Shown here: positions 1 through 4,032 of the stretch, piece by piece
Layout: each line of letters opens with the position of its first letter
Numbering within the stretch: position 1 is the first letter of the stretch
Made by a program: the position numbers and the translations under genes
NCBI RefSeq assembly: GCF_937999985.1
Contig: NZ_CALLDG010000011.1
Location: 1 to 11,358, forward strand
Direction: 5' to 3'
Length of the DNA: 11,358 bases
DNA from: an uncultured Corynebacterium sp.
Lineage (GTDB): Bacteria > Actinomycetota > Actinomycetes > Mycobacteriales > Mycobacteriaceae
Notes under the pieces: model-generated
The model's input: the letters and a program-made list of their open reading frames with translations, nothing else
Told to the model about the DNA's origin: nothing
Databases searched by the model: none

Positions 1-256
1 GGTGCCCTTCGCTGACGATGCGGAGATTCCCGAGGAGTGGATGTGCAAGAACGGCCAGATGGGCACGCTGGTCGAGGGCGAAGGCCAGGAATCCAAGCCG
101 GTGAAGCCCCCGCGCACTCACTGGGACATGCTGCGCGAGCGCCGCAGCCTCGAGGAGCTCGACGAGCTGCTCGACGAGCGCATTGAACTGCTCCGTAAGC
201 GCCGCCGCACTGCGGTGAAGCTCATGAAGGAGCAGCAGGAAGCGAATCAGAAGTAG
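1..256 (+). CDS. rbpA: RNA polymerase-binding protein RbpA, 3' part only
   Basis: This is the C-terminal 84 residues of RbpA, the actinobacterial factor that binds RNA polymerase and the primary sigma factor and stabilises the open promoter complex. The visible part opens with the core-domain end (VPFADDAEIPEEW, then a CKNG turn and TLVEGEG). It continues with the basic linker (KPVKPPRTHWDMLRERRS) and the sigma-interaction helices (LEELDELLDERIELLRKRR). The GTG at position 2 is the internal valine of the family's VPFADDAEIP motif, so the gene begins before the window and this is not its true start. After the usual RKRRR end the protein runs on as a charged tail of about 15 residues (TAVKLMKEQQEANQK). 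From memory, the Mycobacterium tuberculosis protein stops near the arginine cluster. The gene converges on ppm1 and the two coding ends overlap by 10 bp, with no terminator between them. Confidence 0.95.
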   Translation, partial: VPFADDAEIPEEWMCKNGQMGTLVEGEGQESKPVKPPRTHWDMLRERRSLEELDELLDERIELLRKRRRTAVKLMKEQQEANQK

Positions 257-1038
257 CTGCGCACGGTGCCGGCACCGATGCGCCAAGACTCCTGGGCCAG
301 GTTCTTCACCTGGTTAAAGCGGTGCGTGGCACCCCACTTCGTCACCTGCAGCAGAGCCTCAGAGACGATGTTGCCGCTCATCTTGGAATCGCCGATCTCC
401 CGCTCGGTGAAGGTGATCGGAACCTCGCGCACGTCGAATCCGGCCTCGACGGCGCGCCAAGCCAGGTCCACCTGGAAAACATAGCCGGCGGAATCGACGG
501 CATCCAGGTCGATCTCCTCCAACACCTCGCGGCGGTACGCACGGTAGCCGCCGGTGATGTCGGACAGGCCCGCACCCAACGCCAGAGAGGCGTAAATGTT
601 GCCGCCGCGGGAGAGAACCTCGCGGCTGACCGGCCAGTTCACGGTCTTGCCGCCCTTGACGTAGCGGGAGCCCAGGACCATCTCCGCGCCCGCATCGATG
701 CGGTCCAGCAGCAGGTATAGCTGCTCGGGAGCGTGCGAGCCGTCGGCATCCATTTCACATAGGATCTCGTAGTCACGCTCCAGGCCCCAGTGGAAGCCAG
801 CGATATAAGCGCCACCCAGACCGCCCTTGCCGCCGCGGTGCATCACGTGAATCTTCGAGTTCTCAGCAGCCATCTCGTCGGCCAGGTCCCCGGTGCCGTC
901 CGGGCTGGAATCATCGACAACGAGGACGTCCACGCGCTCGGGCTCGGCCTTCAGCAGTCGACCGATGATCAGAGGAAGGTTTTCCCTCTCGTTGTAGGTC
1001 GGGATAATGACCAGTGTTTTATCGCTCAGCTTAGTCAT
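247..1038 (-). CDS. ppm1: Polyprenol monophosphomannose synthase (GT2 family, Ppm1)
   Basis: This 263-residue family-2 glycosyltransferase moves mannose from GDP-mannose to polyprenyl phosphate. The product serves membrane-side mannosyltransferases for lipomannan/lipoarabinomannan and protein O-mannosylation. Visible motifs are IPTYNERENL (residues 12-21), DDSSPDGTG (42-50), the metal-binding DADGSHAPEQL (97-107), GSRYVKGG (123-130), ITGGYRAYRR (161-170) and REIGDSKMS (213-221), all typical of dolichol-phosphate mannose synthases. There is no C-terminal membrane domain, so it is the soluble catalytic type. In M. tuberculosis this domain is fused to an Lnt-like domain; here the two are separate genes, as known for Corynebacterium. 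The ATG at 1038 lies inside the end of lnt (8-nt overlap). An AGGAGAGG-like ribosome site sits about 14 nt upstream within lnt, so translation is probably coupled. The stop overlaps the 3' end of rbpA on the other strand. Confidence 0.95.
   Translation of the reverse strand: MTKLSDKTLVIIPTYNERENLPLIIGRLLKAEPERVDVLVVDDSSPDGTGDLADEMAAENSKIHVMHRGGKGGLGGAYIAGFHWGLERDYEILCEMDADGSHAPEQLYLLLDRIDAGAEMVLGSRYVKGGKTVNWPVSREVLSRGGNIYASLALGAGLSDITGGYRAYRREVLEEIDLDAVDSAGYVFQVDLAWRAVEAGFDVREVPITFTEREIGDSKMSGNIVSEALLQVTKWGATHRFNQVKNLAQESWRIGAGTVRSYF
264..277. repeat. 14-bp perfect palindrome next to the rbpA/ppm1 convergent end
   Basis: CGGTGCCGGCACCG is fully self-complementary and begins 8 bp after the rbpA stop, inside the ppm1 3' end. 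As RNA it could fold as a 5-bp stem with a CCGG loop, but no T-run follows, so it is not a standard intrinsic terminator. In GC-rich DNA it may be chance. Confidence 0.35.
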
Positions 1039-2458
1039 GAAAAGCTTTCTTACCTCTCCTATAAGTAAATGCCACGGACAGCAGACCCAGAATAGCTAGA
1101 ATCCATTCCACCCATGGGCCGACGCGGGCTGACAGTGTCATTGTATCGCTTAGGGGCAACTTGGCCTCGAGGGCGTCAGAAGTAAAAATAGCGCTGCGCT
1201 GCTCTACCGAACCATCGGGCGCAACAATCGCCGAAACACCCGAGGTCGCGGCAACCACCACGGCGCGATCATACTCCTTGGCGCGCATGCGAGACATGGC
1301 GAGTTGCTGATACGTCATGTCCGTAAACCCGAAGGTCGCGTTGTTCGTCGGGCTGGTGAGAATCTGCGCGCCGTCCCGCACGGCCATGCGGAACGCCCCG
1401 TCAAAGCTGACCTCGTAGCAGGTGGCCACGCCGACGGGGACGCCGTTCATGTGGACCACTCCGTTGTCGTCGCCGGGCTGGAAGTTACCGGCCCGGTCGA
1501 CATGCTCGCTGAAGTTGCGCAAGAAGTCGCGGAAGGGCATGTACTCGCCGAAGGGCTGCAGAAAGCGCTTGATGTGGCTCTCCCCTGGGCCGTCGCTATC
1601 CCAGACCACCATCGTGTTGTGCTCCGGGCTGACGGTACCGACGAGGATCGGTGCGTCGACGGATCGCTGGGCGCGTTCAATCTGCTGGCGGGCAGCAGAG
1701 TCGGTGAAAGGATTGACATCCGAGGAGTTCTCCGGCCAGATGACTATATCCGGGTGTGAATGCAGCTGCTCAGTACGCCGCACGTGGTTGTCCAGCACAG
1801 CGCGGCGCTGCGCATTGAAATCCAGGCCTAGACGCGGAACGTTGCCCTGTACGGCGACCACATCCACGGTGCGGTCGGTGGGCGTGGCGGGGATCAGCAG
1901 CGCGTAGGCGGCGATCAAGGCCACCACGCCAGCCAACGAATACGCGGGCGCGCGGTGCTTGCGTATGCTCAAAGCCAGGAGCAAGCCGATTAGCACCACG
2001 GCGAAGGTGACAAGCGCGGGGCCGCCGAGACGGATCAGCCAGCTAATCGGACCGCTGGCCTGGCCCCATGCGATGCGCCCCCACGGAAAGCCCCCGAAGG
2101 GAAAGGAAGAGCGCAGCCACTCAGTCGCGACGAACCAGGTGGGAATGCCGATGATTTGGGCCGGGAGGGGGCGTCGAACCAAAAGCTTCAGGCCTGCGCC
2201 GAACAACAGGCTGTAAAGGGACTGGATCAGCGCCAACGCGATCCAGGCGGCCGGGCCGACGAACTCTCCGACCCACGGCAGCAACAGGCCGTAGATGGTG
2301 AGGCCCTGCACCCAGGCCATCAGCATGGCGTGGCGGTGGTCGGCGAAGTAGAGCAGCAGCGCGAACCCGAGCGGTGCGGCCCACCACAGGCCGGTCGGCT
2401 CGAAGGCAGCAAAGACCATCACGCCGCTAAAGACAGCGGCGAGGAGCCTTAAAATCAT
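1031..2458 (-). CDS. lnt: Apolipoprotein N-acyltransferase Lnt
   Basis: This 475-residue polytopic membrane enzyme adds the third acyl chain to the N-terminal cysteine of lipoproteins on the outer face of the plasma membrane. Residues 1-190 are hydrophobic with about six membrane segments. Residues 200-445 form a carbon-nitrogen hydrolase (nitrilase-fold) domain starting DVVAVQGNVPRLGL, followed by a final membrane helix near 450-468. The expected Glu-Lys-Cys triad is present: E243 in IVIWPENSS, K297 in HIKRFLQPFGEYMPFR and C347 in VATCYEVSF. The loop glutamate of PFGEY (E304) is also present. I chose the ATG at 2458 because it overlaps the fxsA stop as ATGA and puts the first membrane helix at the N-terminus. 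A longer frame from 2497 would add an arginine-rich stretch lying entirely within fxsA. In Corynebacterium the lnt-ppm1 pair is known to be needed for lipoprotein acylation and glycosylation; in mycobacteria the two are one fused protein. Confidence 0.93.
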   Translation of the reverse strand: MILRLLAAVFSGVMVFAAFEPTGLWWAAPLGFALLLYFADHRHAMLMAWVQGLTIYGLLLPWVGEFVGPAAWIALALIQSLYSLLFGAGLKLLVRRPLPAQIIGIPTWFVATEWLRSSFPFGGFPWGRIAWGQASGPISWLIRLGGPALVTFAVVLIGLLLALSIRKHRAPAYSLAGVVALIAAYALLIPATPTDRTVDVVAVQGNVPRLGLDFNAQRRAVLDNHVRRTEQLHSHPDIVIWPENSSDVNPFTDSAARQQIERAQRSVDAPILVGTVSPEHNTMVVWDSDGPGESHIKRFLQPFGEYMPFRDFLRNFSEHVDRAGNFQPGDDNGVVHMNGVPVGVATCYEVSFDGAFRMAVRDGAQILTSPTNNATFGFTDMTYQQLAMSRMRAKEYDRAVVVAATSGVSAIVAPDGSVEQRSAIFTSDALEAKLPLSDTMTLSARVGPWVEWILAILGLLSVAFTYRRGKKAFHD

Positions 2459-2892
2459 CCGTTCTCGCCCGCGCGGTGGTCGATGACGTCTCCCCAACCA
2501 CCCGAGTTCTGGATGTGGCTAACGCGCGAATAGGTGGTCACACCGAAACGTTCCAGAGAACGGCGCGCGGCCTGGCCCAGCATCTTGCGGATCAGGGAAC
2601 GGGTCGGCGGAATCAGGAAGAAAATTCCGAAGAAGCTCGAGACAATGCCGGGAACGGCCACGCCCACTGCACCCACCATGGACAGCGCCATGTCGGCCGT
2701 TAGCTCGCCGGGATGATCCTTCTGCTGCAGTGCGCGGACGGTAAGCTCGCGCATCTGCCAAGTGGCCAGGGCGATACCCAGCACGAACAGGCCCAACAGG
2801 ATCAGCAGCGCCCAGCCCCAGCCGATCCACACTCCCAAGAGAATGAAGGCGATGATTTCTACGACGAGATACACGGCGGGTAAGAATTGCAT
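2455..2892 (-). CDS. fxsA: FxsA family membrane protein
   Basis: This 145-residue inner-membrane protein belongs to the FxsA family, named after the Escherichia coli suppressor of F exclusion of phage T7. Its molecular role is not established. Residues 5-48 form two closely spaced hydrophobic helices separated by a short glycine/tryptophan turn. A middle cytoplasmic segment (about 49-68, with RELTVRALQQ) precedes another hydrophobic stretch, 70-98, running into the family-typical LIPPTRSLIRKMLG. The last 35 residues are polar. The ATG at 2892 has AGGAG 13 nt upstream (2906-2910), which is rather distant. It is the first gene of the fxsA-lnt-ppm1 operon, and its TGA overlaps the lnt ATG. From memory, an FxsA-like gene also sits beside ppm1 in mycobacteria, so the link to the lipoprotein acylation and mannosylation genes is conserved, though its meaning is not known. 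Confidence 0.85.
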   Translation of the reverse strand: MQFLPAVYLVVEIIAFILLGVWIGWGWALLILLGLFVLGIALATWQMRELTVRALQQKDHPGELTADMALSMVGAVGVAVPGIVSSFFGIFFLIPPTRSLIRKMLGQAARRSLERFGVTTYSRVSHIQNSGGWGDVIDHRAGENG

Positions 2893-2910
2893 GGCTGTAA
2901 GGAAACTCCT

Positions 2911-2916
2911 AAAGTA
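2911..2916 (-). promoter_or_regulatory. Possible -10 element for the fxsA-lnt-ppm1 operon
   Basis: On the minus strand this reads TACTTT within GATACTTTAG, fitting the extended corynebacterial -10 pattern GnTAnnnTnG. There is no recognisable -35 hexamer, which is common in Corynebacterium. The weakness is position: transcription would begin about 10 nt before the fxsA ATG and would exclude the AGGAG at 2906-2910. Either the message is nearly leaderless or the real promoter lies further upstream in the divergent region. Confidence 0.25.
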
Positions 2917-2951
2917 TCCGTCTGAAAAATTGTTATGAAAACGCGATCTTT

Positions 2952-2983
2952 GTAACGAAAGCGTGCTTACATAACGATAACGA
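2952..2983. repeat. Three TAACGA direct repeats in the divergent promoter region
   Basis: TAACGA occurs at 2953-2958, 2972-2977 and 2978-2983. The last two are in tandem, and the first lies 19 bp further left, near two helical turns. They are between fxsA and the small exported protein gene. Spaced short direct repeats in a promoter region can be binding sites for a response regulator or similar activator, but no known operator consensus was recognised with confidence. Confidence 0.4.
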
Positions 2984-2985
2984 AG

Positions 2986-3009
2986 GTGTAGGAAAAATGG
3001 TTCCTACAC
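2986..3009. promoter_or_regulatory. Perfect 9-bp inverted repeat, candidate operator
   Basis: GTGTAGGAA at 2986-2994 and its exact reverse complement TTCCTACAC at 3001-3009 flank the 6-nt spacer AAATGG. No T-run follows on either strand, so it is not a usual intrinsic terminator. If the -10 at 3014-3019 is right, the right arm covers the -35 region of the small exported protein gene. That is where a repressor dimer would block RNA polymerase. The alternative is a chance or RNA-level hairpin. Confidence 0.45.
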
Positions 3010-3013
3010 GCGA

Positions 3014-3019
3014 TAGCTT
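3014..3019 (+). promoter_or_regulatory. Possible -10 element for the small exported protein gene
   Basis: TAGCTT in the context GATAGCTTAA fits the TAnnnT core with the upstream G seen in corynebacterial housekeeping promoters. It predicts a transcript start near 3026 and an 18-nt leader carrying the ribosome-binding site at 3031-3036. No -35 hexamer is evident, and the inverted repeat 2986-3009 occupies that position. Confidence 0.3.
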
Positions 3020-3030
3020 AACTACGTTTT

Positions 3031-3036
3031 AGGGAG
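3031..3036 (+). promoter_or_regulatory. Ribosome-binding site that fixes the start at 3044
   Basis: AGGGAG lies 7 nt before the ATG at 3044, ideal spacing. An in-frame TTG at 3041 is only 4 nt away from it and is therefore the less likely start. Confidence 0.6.
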
Positions 3037-3043
3037 TACTTTG

Positions 3044-3307
3044 ATGCGTCTACGCCGCTCTATCCTCGCTGCAGTTCTGGCACCCACGGTTGCCCTGGCA
3101 TCCGTCACCCCGGCAGTGGCAGAAACCGATACCCAGAGCTCCAGCACCGGCTCGGAAGGCACCAGCACCGGTTCCAGCGACTCCGACGAGTGGTGGGACG
3201 GCCTGCACCCGATTGCTAAGGCCGCGATCGGCATCGCGGCGGCCACCGGTATCTCCGTGGCCTTCGGGATCCTGCGGACGATCTTCTACAACATCTTCCA
3301 CGTCTAG
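3044..3307 (+). CDS. Small exported protein with C-terminal hydrophobic helix, unknown function
   Basis: I do not recognise a family for this 87-residue protein. A clear Sec signal peptide is visible: RLRR charges at the N-terminus, a hydrophobic core to about residue 20, and a signal-peptidase site after AVA (cleavage around 26/27). The mature part is about 61 residues. Residues 27-49 are acidic and rich in Ser, Thr and Gly, with a seven-residue near-repeat (STGSEGT/STGSSDS). The aromatic DEWWDGLHPI follows, then a hydrophobic stretch (about 58-80) and an aromatic end, RTIFYNIFHV. It may insert in the plasma membrane or the outer mycolate layer through this helix. A strong ribosome site and preferred-looking codons suggest a real gene. 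It runs opposite to both neighbours, has its own putative promoter, and shares CTAG with the converging reductase stop. Corynebacterial porin peptides such as PorA and PorH are similarly small but, as known, lack signal peptides. Confidence 0.8.
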   Translation: MRLRRSILAAVLAPTVALASVTPAVAETDTQSSSTGSEGTSTGSSDSDEWWDGLHPIAKAAIGIAAATGISVAFGILRTIFYNIFHV

Positions 3308-4032
3308 CGTGGCGCGCGCCGCCACAGCCAGCGCGGAACCACCTGCATGGCGGCGGCCAGCAGCTTCAGGGAGCGCGGGATCCACACGGATTCCGCGCTT
3401 TCGTCGTTGATGGCGCGCACCGTGGCCTCGGCGACCACATCCGGCGTGGTGGACAGAGGCGCCGGATCCATGCCGCGGGTCATCCGGCCGATTACGAAGC
3501 CCGGGCGCACGATGACCAGGCGCACGCCGGCGCCCTGCAGCGCGTCCTGCATGCCCTGGCAGAAACCATCCAAGCCGGCCTTCGCCGAGCCGTAGACATA
3601 GTTCGGGCGGCGCACGCGAGCCCCGGCGATGGAGGAATAGGCCACCAGCACTCCCCTGCCGCGGGCCTTCATTACCTGGGACAGCTCCGTCAGCAGCACC
3701 GCCTGGGCGGTGAAGTCCGTGTGCAGCACGCGGTAGACCTCGGAGGAGTCGCGCTCCGCGAGCTCCTGGTCGCCCAGCACGCCGAACATCGCCAGCGCTA
3801 CGTCCAGCGGGCCGGTGGCCTCGATCTCCGCGATGAGGTCTGCGTGGGAATCCACGTCGGTGGCGTCAAAAAAGAAAGAATCGACCTGCGTGGCGCCGAG
3901 TCGGTACAGCTCATCGGCCAGGTCCGTGGTGCGGCGGGCGGCGAGCACCAGGTGGTTGCCGGGGGCGAGCAGGCGGGCGATCTCGCCGCCGATCTCGCTG
4001 GTCGCACCGAATATTGCAATTTTCTTAGCCAT
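3304..4032 (-). CDS. DprE2-type short-chain dehydrogenase/reductase
   Basis: This 242-residue reductase most resembles DprE2, which reduces the 2'-keto intermediate to decaprenylphosphoryl-arabinose, the arabinose donor for arabinogalactan and lipoarabinomannan. The nucleotide-binding motif is GATSEIGG (9-16). The probable catalytic residues are S134 in SSIAGARVRR, Y147 and K151 in YVYGSAKAGLDGF. The stretches DATDVDSH, ALAMFGVLGD and RLVIVRPGFV also follow the DprE2 pattern. The true dprE1-dprE2 pair is normally beside the arabinan genes, so this is probably a paralogue. From memory, C. glutamicum has a partly redundant DprE2 paralogue, and this may be its counterpart. The ATG at 4032 was chosen because AGGAG lies 12 nt upstream, whereas an in-frame TTG at 4044 would directly abut that site. 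It overlaps the end of helY by 8 nt and is the last gene of the long operon. A different SDR substrate cannot be excluded. Confidence 0.85.
   Translation of the reverse strand: MAKKIAIFGATSEIGGEIARLLAPGNHLVLAARRTTDLADELYRLGATQVDSFFFDATDVDSHADLIAEIEATGPLDVALAMFGVLGDQELAERDSSEVYRVLHTDFTAQAVLLTELSQVMKARGRGVLVAYSSIAGARVRRPNYVYGSAKAGLDGFCQGMQDALQGAGVRLVIVRPGFVIGRMTRGMDPAPLSTTPDVVAEATVRAINDESAESVWIPRSLKLLAAAMQVVPRWLWRRAPR

Noticed and set aside
2..4. GTG at position 2 as the start of rbpA
   Set aside because: It is the internal valine of the conserved VPFADDAEIP segment; the N-terminal part of RbpA lies before the window.
2459..2497. 13-residue N-terminal extension of Lnt
   Set aside because: It lies in fxsA, is Arg-rich, and the ATGA overlap at 2458 starts directly before the first membrane helix.
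2986..3009. Hairpin read as an intrinsic terminator
   Set aside because: No uridine tract follows on either strand and it lies upstream of both divergent genes, so an operator role is more plausible.
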